Source: Patagioenas fasciata
Taxonomy: Eukaryota; Chordata; Aves; Columbiformes; Columbidae
NCBI RefSeq assembly: GCF_037038585.1
Contig: NC_092520.1
Location: forward strand, 119,333,001-119,397,000
DNA length: 64,000 bases
Reading direction: 5' to 3'
Shown here one piece after another: positions 1-12,055 of this stretch; the stretch's first letter is position 1; the number at the start of each line of letters is the position of its first letter. The position numbers were made by a program, and so were the translations under genes. A model generated the notes under the pieces. It searched no databases and was not told the origin of the DNA. It saw only the letters and a program-made list of their open reading frames with translations.

Positions 1-959
1 CAAGCTTGCTCTGCTACACTGTATCCATCCTGAACAGGCTAGATGCAGCAGGCACTGGAAATGTACTGCTGCTTAACACTAATCATCTCAAATACATATA
101 TTTGTATATATATATTTACACACACATACATATGTAGAGAAAATACCTAGAATGTCCTGGCCACTAAAAAGGATTTTTCATAAGAAAGGATTTCGAGAAC
201 CTCTGCTCACACATACACAGACACCATCATCAGTAAAAGAAATCACTACTGACCATAGAAATAGAATAAAAAGGTCTCGTGCTACCTGCATTTACAACTT
301 TCTCCTCACATAAAAGCATAATATTAATAAATATATTGCATTTTTCCATATTCAAAGCATCAAGATGCAACTAGCAAATGCTAATCAGAACCTACATGTT
401 TTGGGGAGCTCCAGTTTCAGAATAAAACACAGATATTCACACTTCGTGAATTTATGGCTTTGCTTCGGCTAAACTGTCTAGGCAGCACAGTCAGTTCCTG
501 AACATGTTCATCTGAAAAAACAATGAGGTATGGGATTTCAATATGAAAAATAAAGAAGTGATTTCATGTTACTGGTGCGCCTTCTCTACAAAAGGAAATC
601 ACCACGTGACTAATGTAACTTGTGGTGTGTGTGCATGGAAGAGCTCGACTATACAAGGGAAGAGATGGGCTGGTGCTGTTCACAGCATGAAACTCTCCGA
701 GCCAGAGAAACAGGTAGAGAAGTCCCACAGATACGCGAAAATACCGCAAGAGAAACCTATGCATGCACGCACACACGCGTCCCTAGTGCTGTATCACAGC
801 GTGACAGAGGGACAGCGAGCAGGCCACGCATCGGGAAGCTGTTGCTGAGGTCTCCGTTAATGTACCACCGGTGCTCTCCACCTGCCGTCTCTTCGGCAAT
901 TTATCACATACATCCCTTACGCCACGGTCCAGTCATCGACCTCTGATGTCAAACACACT
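1..959 (-). other. NIPA1: NIPA1 intron 1 (partial), no further feature
   Basis: AT-rich intronic DNA with a short TA/CA-rich stretch around 95-135. Short open frames at 543-946 on both strands resemble no known protein and are taken as chance. No repeat family was recognised. Confidence 0.6.
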
Positions 960-1364
960 TCAGCTGACAAACTAAGGCCGGTTCCCCCGGTCCAACCGCC
1001 TGGAAGGCGTCCCCTGTTCCAGGCGACAACGTCAGCCCCCGGACAGAGGCTTTGTCCTCCGCGCACGCCCCCGGGCTGCGCCCCACGGCACCCCTATCCC
1101 CCCGTGCCGGCCGCCGCCGCAGGGCGGAGCAGCCGCGGCCTTTCCGCGGTGTTTGCGCGGGAGTAAAGGAAGGGAGCGACTCCGTGGGAAGCCGGGCTGC
1201 TCACGGGGCGGGGAGACCCGTCCCGCACGGTGCTGGGGGCGATGCTCCGAGGACCCGGGAGGCTCCCGGGGGCAGACGGCGGTGCGGAGGGGAGAGGGAG
1301 CCTGGGAAGGCCCTGGTGGGGGGAGCTCTCCCGCCCGCCGCCACCGCAGCGCCGGGGCCCCTAC

Positions 1365-1524
1365 CTCTCCCGCGGGCCCGCACGATCCCCTTCTTCTGCA
1401 GGACGAAGGTGGAGCCGTTCACCAGGCTGGAGACCACAGCCACGCTCAAGCCCAGCGACACGGCGGCGGGGCCGGGGCTCTGCGCTGCCCCCTCGCCCGC
1501 TGCCGCACCGACCGCCATCCGCAT
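1365..1524 (-). CDS. NIPA1: NIPA1 exon 1, N-terminus of magnesium transporter NIPA1 (partial)
   Basis: This exon encodes 53 residues plus one base, starting [12 protein letters not shown] and ending [13 protein letters not shown]. Residues about 19-40 (core [19 protein letters not shown]) form the first membrane segment and match vertebrate NIPA1 almost residue for residue. The family is a multi-pass DMT/EamA-like transporter of early endosomes and plasma membrane, linked to Mg2+ transport and, in mammals, to restraint of BMP receptor signalling and to spastic paraplegia SPG6. The Thr altered in human SPG6 (T45) is conserved here as T39. The exon ends at a consensus donor (GTAGGG on the minus strand, 1364-1359) after the first base of a Gly codon, which fits the family's next residues. 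The ATG at 1522-1524 is chosen because it has A at -3; a second in-frame ATG lies at 1516-1518. The frame stays open upstream to 1668, but that part has no family similarity. The long alanine run of mammalian NIPA1 is absent. Confidence 0.93.
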
Positions 1525-1720
1525 CGTCCCGCCGAGAGCTGCTGGCACGGCAGCTGCCCGGGCCCAGCGCACCCGGCAGCGGCTCTGCGCCGGGAACGGG
1601 ACCCGCCCTGCGCTGCGCCGCGCCGCGCTGCGCGACCCGCCCCGCCGGGGGCGGCTCCGGGCGGGCACCGGCGATAGCCGCGGCTCCTGGCGCCCGTCCC
1701 GCGCGGGGACGGCAGCAGGA

Positions 1721-1761
1721 TGACGTCATGGCATTTCTCCCCGAGCGCCGCTCTGACGTCA
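1721..1761. promoter_or_regulatory. Paired cAMP-response elements (two perfect TGACGTCA palindromes)
   Basis: The full 8-bp CRE palindrome TGACGTCA occurs twice, at 1721-1728 and 1754-1761, 33 bp apart start to start, or about three helical turns. They lie about 200-240 bp upstream of the NIPA1 start codon. This sequence is the consensus site of CREB/ATF/CREM bZIP dimers, and full sites within 250 bp of a promoter are the class most often functional. That they act on NIPA1 is inference. Confidence 0.75.
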
Positions 1762-1960
1762 CGGCTTTGTGCCACCCTTCTCCGCGCTGGCACCGCGCGG
1801 GGCGAGGCGGCCCCGGGCAGAGAGCTGCCCTGCCGGCTCCAGGGCCGCTGCTGGAGGCTTGCAGCGTTTTGGGGCGCGGGTGCGGGGGTCCCCGGCGTGA
1901 GGAAACACGGACCTGAAGCTGCGGTCCCCGCGGGAAGGAGCTGGGGCGTCCGTGGGCACG

Positions 1961-4900
1961 GGTGTGCAGGAGGTTGTGCAGAGAGATGCAGGAGGACAGA
2001 GGGATGCAGCAGGAATAAGGGATGCGGGAGGACAGAAAGGCGTGGGAAGGTGTGCAGGAATGTGGGAAGATGTGCAGAAGGACATGGTCTGCAGGACAGA
2101 GGGAGCTCCGCTGGGCCAGGGTTTCTGCTGTGGGAGCAACGCTGCTTCCCAGTGCTCTCACCTTTCCTTTGGCGTTTTTAAAATTTGTGTTGGCTCCTCA
2201 GTCTGGCTGACAGCACAGTGCACTGCAGCAGCAGGGCAGGGGTGAGCTGAAGGCCAGGTGGGGACTCAAGGTTGCCACTGCAGCCCTGCTTGTGACCTGG
2301 AGCTGTGGCTCGATTCACTGTGCCACCAGCTGGGTCAATGTGCTGGGCAGAGCTGGAGATTCAGCAAGTGAGCACGTGGCTACAGACTGGGAAAGCTTGG
2401 CCACTGCTAGGGGTTGTGCAGATTGCCTGAAAACTGTGGGATCCATATCACTCTGGTTTCGTCCACAGTAAAGCCCAGAATCTGCATTTATTTGCAGGAA
2501 AAAAATTTACTCCTTCTTAGTGGCACAGAGCAAGGTCATCTGCTCAAAATCACCAGTCTCGCAGCCCCTCTCAGGTGTCATTCAGCAATGCTGAGGTTCT
2601 GGGAGTGCAGGACAGAAGTAATCTAGTCCTCACACAAAAGGGCTGAAGGTCCCTCTGGCAGTAATACCCCCCCAGGGCCATCACGGGGCCACAGATCTCT
2701 CTCTGAGAGAATTTGGTCTCTCAAAGCGTGAAATGCTGAGCAGAAGGCAATCCTCCATGCTAGGCACAAAAATTTTGTAGCATGTATTTCATTGCAGTTC
2801 TTACCATTCCCAGATACACACTGAAGTAAATCAATCCATAAATGGATTACCATGGCAATATCCAGTGAAGAAAATGGGATACGGTATCTTGTCTTGGTTT
2901 AAATGAAAATGAACGTTTTTGTCATTCGTAACTATCAGGCGTACTTCTTAATGTGAATTTTATAATTCCCAGGAAATGCAAGTTTAGAGAAGAGGCAAAC
3001 TCCTGAAAATGTTCCTCTTGTTAGTATATTTCTCAGCTTGCCTACACTAAGACAGCTGTCCTAAGAAGGCACAGGAAGGCTGCAATATGCTTTTCTTTAG
3101 GTTTAAAAGTAAGACGATGTAATAGCTATTGCGTTATTGCATTATTGCCCACATTTTCACCTAGGTTGCTTCATCAGGTCATTGCATAAATATTTAATGC
3201 TATGGACAAGAGGATTCATCCTTGTGAGTCTCCCAAGACTTGCAAAATGAGAACACAGGAGGTGGAAGAACAGTTATCCATAGCAACCCTTGGAAACAAA
3301 GATAGACGTGAAGACAAATACAGGCTAATTATATCCATTTCTGATCTATATACAGCCTAGTAGCATGTACAGTGAAATTTATTACAGGAAATAATTTATG
3401 CTTACACAGTGGAAAAATGATATATATTTAACAATCTTTGCATACAATTACCAGGCAAGATTCCAAACAAAGCTCAAACCTGACTGATTTTTATACTCAA
3501 AACCAGATACCAGAGATCTTAAGAAAACAGTTTATTTACCCCTAGCCATGTCATTTTAATCTCCTAATTGTAAAACTTACATATGCATTTCTAAAGTACA
3601 TATTTGGATAACTAAGTCTAAATACACTTAATCTGCCTTATTCAGTTGGTTGCTATTACACTTGCCATATAATAATCAAAGTATACGTAAGGATTAGTCA
3701 TAAACTAAAACAATAGGCGCAGCGCTTATAAATATTAAATTTGCAAATATCTTGAAAAACAGAGCCTGAATTCACTAATCTTTTATAAGATCACTTGATG
3801 CAAAAAAAATCTGCATTACCTAGTTTACAAACATTTTGGACCAAAATATAAAGATACCTTAAAGATAACAGCTTTTACAATTACTTGAATGGAAATTAGT
3901 TTATTTTCCTTAAACAATTACATATATCCAGTGTATAAGCTCCTAAGGTCCACCTAGCCTTCTGAGACTGAGTTATGTTGTGATAACATAATTCCTCCTG
4001 CTGAAGTTGTGTCACCGTGTTTATAGTATTGCAGAACAACATGCTTTGGGTTAGTTTGGCTTTTATATTGTAGTACTGCAGTATTACTGATGTCACAGTG
4101 GTCTGATGCCTCATGAACACACAAACTGCAAGGGAGGAACCTCAGATTTATGTGGTATTTCCTCCAACAAGCTCTGCTCCTCTCTGGTCTTATGCAACTC
4201 CAGCCTAAGCACTCGTAGCACTTCTAGTTCCACACTTGTTGGCCACTTACTGCTTAATTCAAGCAATATGTGAGAGCTGGTATAAAAAGTGTACAGGTTG
4301 CTTTATATGAGTAGCTAACTCTGGTAGAGTGTGGGTGTTCAGTATCAGTCAAGAGGTATGAGCTGTATTTAATAGACTTATATAGGGTGTATACCCAGAG
4401 GAAGACGTGAGTGATTGAGGTAAATCTCTTGGAAGTGAGCGAGCGAAGTTGGTAGACGTTCCCCTTCTTTTTTTCTTTGCAGGGTGATGGACTTTTTCTG
4501 ATTAGGATTGGTTTTCCCTGATCTGAAAGGGAAGAAAAATGCTTGTGCCTGATCTGAAGGAGTGTATTGTTTCCTCTGTAATGGCTTAGATTCCTCTATT
4601 ATATTTGTTTCATATACATAAAATATTTTTTTTTTTTAAATTAAAGCAGTTGTTGAAGTGTTTTAGCTAGGCTAGAGGAAAACCAGATCAGCCTGTATCT
4701 GACACAGAATGAGAACACAGTAGCTGTGCCCAGAAGATAACCTGAAGCTCCTCATAAAATAGCTGGGAGAGCAGGGTGGAAGTTTACCAACAGCTGTATC
4801 AGACCCTGAGGCAACAGCAATAATTCTGCTTGGCAGAAGCACTATAGAGATCCACTTTGCCAGTAATTGAAGCAGTAAGAACTGAGACTGCAAAGAAAAT

Positions 4901-6840
4901 AGCAAGAAGACAGTGGCAATCCTTGCTATTTTCTCTGGCTCTTGAAAACCAAAGAGCACAGTAAGGGCAGTTATATGAAGACTGGTGTAATGGTTCACTG
5001 AACATGGGCCTGAAGATTACTCCTTTCTAAGGAGTCTTGAGCAGTTGCCTGGAGTATTAAAGTGCATTTGTTATAAGTGGACCATCACTGATAATGAGTG
5101 GGTCCTCCTTTGGCAAGGAAGTTATTTAAATCTTGGTTATAATCCAGCTCTTGATTTGTTATGGGTGTCCATACTTGTGGACGAGAGAATGAATGGAAAC
5201 CTGCTGAAAGGTGCTGCACTGCACTGACGAGTCCTGCCAGCATTTTTGCTGTCTACTCCGTAAATAAGGACTTTGTTGAACTGGACCAGAGAAGAGAGTA
5301 TATAGTCTGTGGGGCCAGATTTGCGCTTTTTAAGTCCATAGTGGTCTTTGCGAAATAAAATAGTAGCACTGAGCTCTACTGCACTGTAGACAGTGACCAC
5401 AAGACTCTGAGAACATCCTCTGGAGCTAGAACTAAGAAAAAATCAGGCTAAGCCTTGATGTCTCAAATTGAATGAGTAAAACTGCAATAAAACACTACCG
5501 TATATCCTATGTGACCTGTAGGAGGTCACACAAGTGGCTGTGGTCTCTCTGTCCTGTGGGTTACAAGAAGAAAGGCAGCCCTTGGGGTACAGCAGCTCTC
5601 TTCCAGGGCAGAACAACAGGCTGCAAATCAGCACCATCCAGTGCAGTCTTGAGTGGGAAAGTGACGGCAGGTTAGATTTCCTTTATTAAAGGGTCCAAGG
5701 TCCATGCAATGGAGCTTGCTATCGATGTGCAATTTTTAAAATCTAGTCCAAATGAGTAATAGAGTCTTGCTGTCACTTTTGCCCATGGAAAACAAATTCT
5801 CTGCTAAATGACAGTGGGCACATATAATGCCAGAGTTTTGGAGAACTTCAGCATCCTTCCTGAAGAGATGGTGTAAGAGTTGTGTTAGGTTACTGCCACA
5901 GAAAGCATGGCAGGTGTTCTCCAGCGAGATCATACCATTTCAGCTCTCCTGTGAGGAAAACAGATCTCTTCAGAGAGAATCTGTCCTTGGTGTACCAGGC
6001 AGAAGCTAGGCAGCTAGTTTTTATGTATGTTCATGACCACACTCTGGAGAACCCATGTTCCAGTTAATCTTGTAGCAGGTGATGCAGTCCACCTACATTA
6101 GCTGCAAACTCTGACAAGGGCATACTCTTCTATGCTAATCTCCAGAAGTTGAATCCACTGTTTTAATGTGATGAATATAGTACATATATATCCAGCTCTT
6201 TGTCTTCATATATTAGAAGGGTGATGAAAGCCTAGCACATGCTGGTATTTTAGCATGAACCATTAGAGCAAATCTTCCAATGAAGGTATGGTCATCACAA
6301 TCATCTTCAGAAAAAGCAGGCTCTAGCACAATCTCGTATGTGAAGAATTTGCCTGTCATTCTCATACCTTGGTTGTTAACGAGCTACATTAATCTGCTTG
6401 AGCTAAAGGGAATTATGGACCATGTTTCAGACTTGTTGTTGGTATGTTATTGTAAGCTTCGATCTACATCACTTCATAAGCTGCATACCAAGCTAGTGTG
6501 TAGTAATCATTGAATCACCCATGGTGGCAGTCTCTTCTTGTTAAGTTGGTCAGCTGCTGAATTCAGTGACCGGAGACCAAGTTTTAGGATACACCTTGGA
6601 GACCTGGACAACTGAGATTCTCTCAAGTGAAGAACACTGGAAGCACTCCTCCTACTAATTAAATAAATGTTCTTGTAAGATTTGCTGGTTAGTTCCAGCA
6701 ATATAGATATATATGGATTTTCTACTGCATTATTCCTCAGAAAATCACCATTTCTAGCAGACACCTCAGGGAATATAGCAGCCAGGTGCCTGCTCAGAGG
6801 TACGTCTTTTTAAGGTTGAGTGCATCCTCTGCTCCAAAAC
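1961..6840. other. Intergenic DNA with no recognised gene
   Basis: Ordinary AT-rich sequence between the NIPA1 island and the solo LTR. The longest frames are about 70-108 codons, with no family resemblance, no consistent splice context and no codon signature. I recognised no CR1, tRNA or structural RNA. Fragments of old repeats too diverged to recognise by eye may be present, particularly in 4450-6700. Confidence 0.5.
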
Positions 6841-6845
6841 CTGAG
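6841..6845. repeat. Left target-site duplication of the solo LTR (CTGAG)
   Basis: CTGAG directly abuts the TG terminus of the LTR at 6846. It is identical to the five bases after the LTR's terminal CA. Confidence 0.85.
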
Positions 6846-7388
6846 TGTTCTGGTTTTGGCTGGGGTAGGGTTAATTTTATTCCTAGCAGCTGGTATAGCG
6901 CTGTGTTATAATGTTGATAACACACTGATGTTGTTGCTTATCAGTCAAGGACTTTTCAGCTTCTCATACTGAGCTGCCAACAAGAAGGTGCAGAGCGCAC
7001 AAAAGGTTGGGAGGGGACACAGCCTGGACAGCTGACCAAAGGGATATTCCACACCATATGACATCATGCTCAGTATATAAAGCTGGGGAAGAATGAAGGG
7101 GGAGACATTCAGACTGGCAGCGTTTGTCTTCTCAAGTAACTGTTACGTATGATGGATTCCGGCTTTCCTGGAGATGGCTTAACACCTGCCTGCACATGGG
7201 AAGTGGTGAATGAATCCCTTATTCGGCTTTGCTTGTGTGTGCGGCCTTTGCTTTACCCATTAAGCTGCCTTAATCTCAGACGACGTGTTTTCTCACTTTT
7301 GCTCTTCTGATTCTCTCCCCTATTCCACCAGGGGAAATGAGGAAGCAGCTGTGTGGGGCTTAGTTGCCAGATGGGGTTAAACACAACA
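6846..7388 (+). mobile_element. Solo LTR of an avian ERVL-like endogenous retrovirus
   Basis: A 543-bp element begins TGTTCTGGTTTTGGCTGG and ends TTAAACACAACA, so it has the TG...CA termini of an LTR. It is flanked by the direct repeat CTGAG at 6841-6845 and 7389-7393, a 5-bp target-site duplication as expected for ERVL-type integrases. Internal landmarks follow the order of a family common in bird genomes: a GATAACACACTGATG block, a GGGAGGGGACACAGCC block, a CRE-like TGACATCA (7059-7066), a TATA box TATATAAA (7074-7081), and ATTAAG (7259-7264) where the polyadenylation signal would be ATTAAA. No internal gag/pol/env region is present, so it arose by recombination between the two LTRs of a provirus. 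TpG/CpA changes at former CpGs suggest moderate age. The family name is from memory of the consensus, not a database search. Confidence 0.88.
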
Positions 7389-7393
7389 CTGAG
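7389..7393. repeat. Right target-site duplication of the solo LTR (CTGAG)
   Basis: CTGAG directly follows the CA terminus of the LTR at 7388 and pairs with 6841-6845. Both copies are unmutated. Confidence 0.85.
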
Positions 7394-10300
7394 TTTCATT
7401 GTAAAGTTTATTTGTATATGGTGTTTTTGAATGAGGTTTCAAAGCAATATTACTGGAAGACTGTAAATGCATTGCAGTGTGTCTGAACTGGAAATTTTGT
7501 CATCAAACTAAGCAATAGGGCACCAATTTCATAATGAGAATAGCTGATATTTAATGACTTTCCTCTTGAACTTAACTTTCAACTGACCGTGTATTTGCAA
7601 ACTGCAAGCCATTGAACTCCTGGAACTCAGTTATTCAATTCTAGGTGTTTACAATATGCTGCCATCCTAGTAATATGTTTATCTACTAAATATGTGCCTT
7701 CTCAGCAGCAAAGCTACATCCCTGACTTCATTCATCATCACCCCTGAGGGCACAAATAATCAGCCTGCCTGCTCTGGGGCAAGAGTACTGGGAAGCTGGG
7801 GTTCCCAGCTAATGGGCTTAAACAGGGTCCTAGCAGGAGAAGTACTGATGGGCTGATGCAAACTGTTTCTAGGGAGCATCTACCAGACAGTGCATGGTAG
7901 AAGAAGGCTTTCCATGAAGTTCTTCTTCTCCAAATCAGAGCAGCTGCAGAGCCAGCTACTTCAGTGTTTAATATTTAGTATTTAAAACTGAGTTTAATGT
8001 TTAAAACAGAGCTGGTTTGAGAGTTGTAATGAAAAGCAGCTGTGGTGGTTACCTACCTAGGCTGGAAGGAAACCTGTTGGCATGAGGTAAGTCTCACTGT
8101 GTTTGGCACATGTTCAGTGTTATCACACAATCATCGCACAGGCTGATCTGCACTTTTTAGTAAGACAGGCTATATTTATATTAAGTGTACCAGTAAGATC
8201 TCAGCCAATGTTGGGAAGGCATCGTCACCTTCTAGGAAAATTAATTCATCTTCTATGAATCCTGGCAATGTCTACATTGAAAAGTCATTTTTCACAGTAG
8301 TCAGAGTGCCTATTATATTATAGGCAAATATCAATACCCTGTCATATGTCATGGATCCTAATGTAAAGTGAGTTCTAGTGATGACTAAAATGCTTAGGCT
8401 GAATTTGGTCTGAGTGCATGCACAGCAGCTGACAGGAATGCTCACTAACTAGGTGAAATTGGAAGTCATGTTTCTGGTCCTTAGCAGATGAGGTACCAGG
8501 GATGTGGGACAATTATTAGACTGAATTACTGAGTTTCTTCTTAGTTCACTTATTTCACTAATGCATTGGTGGTCTCTTTGACATACATCTGTCTTAAAGA
8601 TTTCTTTGATAGTGTTTGCTCATCAAATAATTATTCCAAAGGAGGCAGTCCTTACAGTTCTACTACTAGTTGGACAGTGCTATCTTTATCCTGGATATAT
8701 AAAGACTGTGGTTACTGGTACCCTGACAACAGTCAACTTGTGCACGCAAGGTATTAGTGATTTCCAAACTGTCCAAAAGAGATCTGAGAACAGGAATCGC
8801 TGTGCTTAGCTGTCACTAACTTCGAAGTGCCTAAAAACATTTACTGGCTATATGAGACGTCCAGCAAATACTGTAAGTAGGGTCAACCTTCAGGGCAAGT
8901 CTTCCTTCAGAGGTATTTAATGTACTTCATACTACCTCTAGATTTAATGACAAAAAGTGTTTTAATGCTGATTTTAATGATAACTGCTGCTGAAATGAGA
9001 TCTTGTGGTTGAGTCATGGACAACTGTAACAAATAATAGTGTCTCAGGTTTAATGATCTAATCTTAAACTCAAGGAAATTTTGAGGTTCCATTTTCAAAT
9101 AAATGTGATGTTAAAAAAAAAGAAACAGAACAAATCAACAATTTTTGAAAGAAACCTGTGAACAAAAGAGTATTTATAAATCTTTTGTCTCTAGACATCT
9201 TTCCTTCAAACGAGGCTGACTGCATAATAGCCTAGTGAAAGGCAGCTAGGATAATTGCTACTTCAGCAATAGAACAGCAGGAACGTCTGAAGCTCCTTCC
9301 TCTCTCTGATTCAGCCAGCAGCTGAAACAGAATCATTCTCTACCTTAATGCTTCTTTTGGACTCTGTTTGGCTGACTTCAGTTTTGCCAACCCCCAAAAT
9401 TAATATTTGGGAGACTTCCCTCTTTTGGCCACTAAATAAATAATTACTTTACTGGGTGTTTTTTTTCTATTTTAAACTTCTTCTGCCCCAGTCTGAACTC
9501 AGGGACAATGATAGGTGCAGCAACACCTGCCAGGTTAGAGCAGGGAAGGCTTTTGACCACCGTTGTCAGAGTTCCTGCTCCTCAAAAGCAAAGAGCCAGC
9601 TGGATTTTGAGATGGGCATTAGTCAGATGTGCAGGGAGAAGGAAATAGGCCAGCTGCAGCATCAAGTAGAAAAACAGAGATCTTAGCTCAGGAACCAGAA
9701 ATATACATCACTAATACTGCACCCAGGACTACTGCCTCGCTTAGGAGGAAGACATGTTTTGGGTGGAGACTGGTTCTTTCTGCAGGTTCCTATACCCATG
9801 CCAATTCTTCCTGTTGTGGGAATGGCTGAGGAACACTGTGCATATTAGCTCTCCTGCACAAATCATGAGGGGCCACCAAGCATTAGCCCTTTATTCCTTC
9901 TGCCTTTGTGATGAGAGTGTGGCCAAGGGTTTGCTGACAATACAGCGGGATGTAAATGTCCTCTTACCCTTAGATCCAGAGCACCTGCGTCCTAAAACAC
10001 AAACTCTTTTCAAATGATCTAAATAAAACAGTAGTAGCAGAATCAAAGCCACAGCTTGCCTGTTTGCTAGAAGATAGGTTACAGCCATGCAGTAGCTTGA
10101 GGAAATGACCACCATGCTGGGATGCTGAGACAAAGTGGATGGAAATATTTTTTCTATCAGGTAAGAAAACAGCCTGCTATTTGCAGTAGTGCTTAAAGTA
10201 AATACATGCAAACACTCACTCATCTGAACTGTGAAATGAATGCATTACAGTTAGCCTCTGTGATTCAGTACTGAGCTCTTCTCAGTATTTGAGATTAAGC

Positions 10301-11688
10301 ACATGGCTCTAACAGCATGCTGAGCAGGAAGAGGCACACCTAAATGCCACCTGAGTGTCTGGGCTGTGACCCTTCTTTCCCATTGGTTCACAAATGTTGG
10401 GGCATCTTTTTCCATGCACAGAGGATTGCAAGCAGGAGTACACAGACTTTTAAGTACACAACAATTATACATGGTGCAAGTGCACAGCAGCTATCTGGGT
10501 CTAACAAGCAGAGCATGCAAGCACTATTCTCAGCTCCCCAGTGCAGGGTGACATGTTGTCATTGGCCAAACAGTTGTCAGTTACATGGGAAAACACCAGT
10601 ATTTGTTGTTCCTTGGAGCAGGCTAATCCTCTGTCTTGCTGAGTTGCTGTCTTATAACTACCTTTTTTTTTTTTTTCTCAGTTTTATAACTTTCACATTA
10701 GTGGTTTTATCTTGAGGCCTTGATTTAATAATGACTATGAGGCAAAGATGAGTCAACAATTTCACCTTTTTTTTTCTTCCCCCTTCTTTTTTTTTTTTTA
10801 TTTTTGGTGTTTTCCTTGTCTTGCCTGGTTCTCTCACTGCCTGACAACAATTTTCTTCAGTAATGCCACACATCTTAATTGATTAATTGGACCCGGGGCT
10901 GTGCTACTGTTCATGATCTTTGGAGAGGACATGGCATTAGCACAGCTGTTCTTAGACTGAGAATGGTTGGTGCATTAGGGACCTGGGGAATACATCTACC
11001 AAGGGAAGGTGGCCTGTCCCTGGGGAGCTGCTGAGGGATGAGCAGCAGAGGGAGGAAAGCAAGAAGATGGCCTGGGAACAGAGCCAGGAGATGAAGACAT
11101 GCTTAAAATGTTCCCCAAGTGAGGAGACAGGCAGCACCAAGAAGCTTGGCCGAGGCATTACGTGGATTTTGAGAGCTGTTGGGAAAAGCCGCCTTCCCCT
11201 CTTGCCCCTGGTCCTGGTATCCCCGCTGAGGGGCACTGTTTTGGCTCTGTGCCTTGCACCAATCACAGACTTCTGCTTCCTTTCTCAGCCTGGCTGCCAG
11301 GACCTCCTCCTCAGCCGCCTCCTTGCCATGTCCTGTGCTGCTCTCCAGCCAGCACTGCCCCTGCACCCATCCAAAAGCAACTCTTATGTGGGAAGAGCAC
11401 CCCAAATCCAGAATGCTCTTCTGGTGAAGTGGATGTAGAACAGCAATCTGAGGACTGCTGGCTCGGTGCATCTTCTCCCACACTGCTGAGGATAAAGCGG
11501 CACTCCTCTGCATTCCAAAATAGCATGACAACATTTGAATGCCCAAATGGCAGTGTGCATCTATGACAAGGGTTTCTCCTTTGTCACAAGAAACATCTCT
11601 GTAGGGAACAAATCATGCTAGTACCTGGCTGGCTCCCAGGAGAAGAGCTAGGGAACCTGTGGGGACAGATGCTCACCCTGAAGAAATT
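7394..11688. other. Intergenic DNA with no recognised gene
   Basis: No coding exon, RNA gene or known repeat was recognised. Pyrimidine-rich low-complexity tracts occur at about 10661-10680 and 10767-10805. Open frames up to 147 codons around 11067-11566 overlap on both strands, which is what a GC-richer patch produces by chance. Confidence 0.5.
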
Positions 11689-11779
11689 GCAGGTAGCATA
11701 CACTCATCTCATACAGGTAGCAGGTAGCGTACAGGTAGCAGGTAGCATATACTCATTGCAGGTAGCATACACTCATCTT
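11689..11779. repeat. Short irregular tandem repeat (CAGGTAGC-based)
   Basis: The octamer-like unit CAGGTAGC recurs at least five times in 90 bp. A longer form, GCAGGTAGCATACACTCAT, appears at 11689-11707 and again at 11758-11776, and a variant (CATATACTCATT) lies between them. This is a small minisatellite that probably grew by slippage and unequal exchange. Confidence 0.8.
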
Positions 11780-12055
11780 CTCTGGCCCTTCTAGGTAGTT
11801 ATCCAGCCTGTCAGCCCTGCCGAGCAGTGACTGAGGTGCAAATGTTTCAGTGCGTTGTTGTTGGTAAGCTCCCAGTGTCCTTTGGCATGGTGCTCAGAGC
11901 TGCTTAGGTCTATCTCCTGTCATCATGTGATAAGAACTACAATCTGCATCATTCGTACAAAACCTAACAGCTAGAAAAACTGTCATTTTGGCTGCTGATT
12001 TTTACTTGTTATTTGTTGACAGAATCCCTCCCCTTCTCTGGAGTTCCCTTTCTGC

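Larger units (their letters stand above)
1..1700 (-). other. NIPA1: NIPA1 gene, 5' end only (exon 1 and part of intron 1)
   Basis: This is the gene-level span of NIPA1 inside the window. Transcription runs right to left from a CpG-island promoter. Exon 1 coding sequence is at 1365-1524, with 5' UTR to its right; the start site is not visible but probably lies between 1530 and 1720. Bases 1-1364 are the start of intron 1. I looked on the minus strand for exon 2, which in the family begins with residues like TSYLTDIVWWAG, and did not find it, so it lies beyond the left edge. The right boundary is an estimate. Confidence 0.85.
960..1960. promoter_or_regulatory. NIPA1: CpG island promoter of NIPA1
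   Basis: About 1 kb of very GC- and CpG-rich DNA sits between AT-rich flanks and covers NIPA1 exon 1. GC-box (Sp1/KLF-type) motifs cluster just upstream of the start codon: CCGCCCCGCC at 1637-1646, GGGGGCGG at 1647-1654 and GGGCGGG at 1659-1665. I see no convincing TATA box. CpG islands of this kind usually mark broad, TATA-less promoters. The edges are estimated by eye. Several overlapping open frames across the island are by-products of its GC richness. Confidence 0.85.

Noticed and set aside
1525..1668. Upstream in-frame N-terminal extension of NIPA1 beginning at an ATG ending at 1668
   Set aside because: The frame is open, but the added residues do not match NIPA1, and the ATG at 1522-1524 has a good context and fits the family's N-terminal length.
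1052..2161. Long overlapping open frames on both strands of the first CpG island
   Set aside because: GC-rich DNA has few stop codons. Only the minus-strand frame around 1365-1524 matches a known protein; the others give Arg/Ala/Gly/Pro-rich sequence without family similarity.
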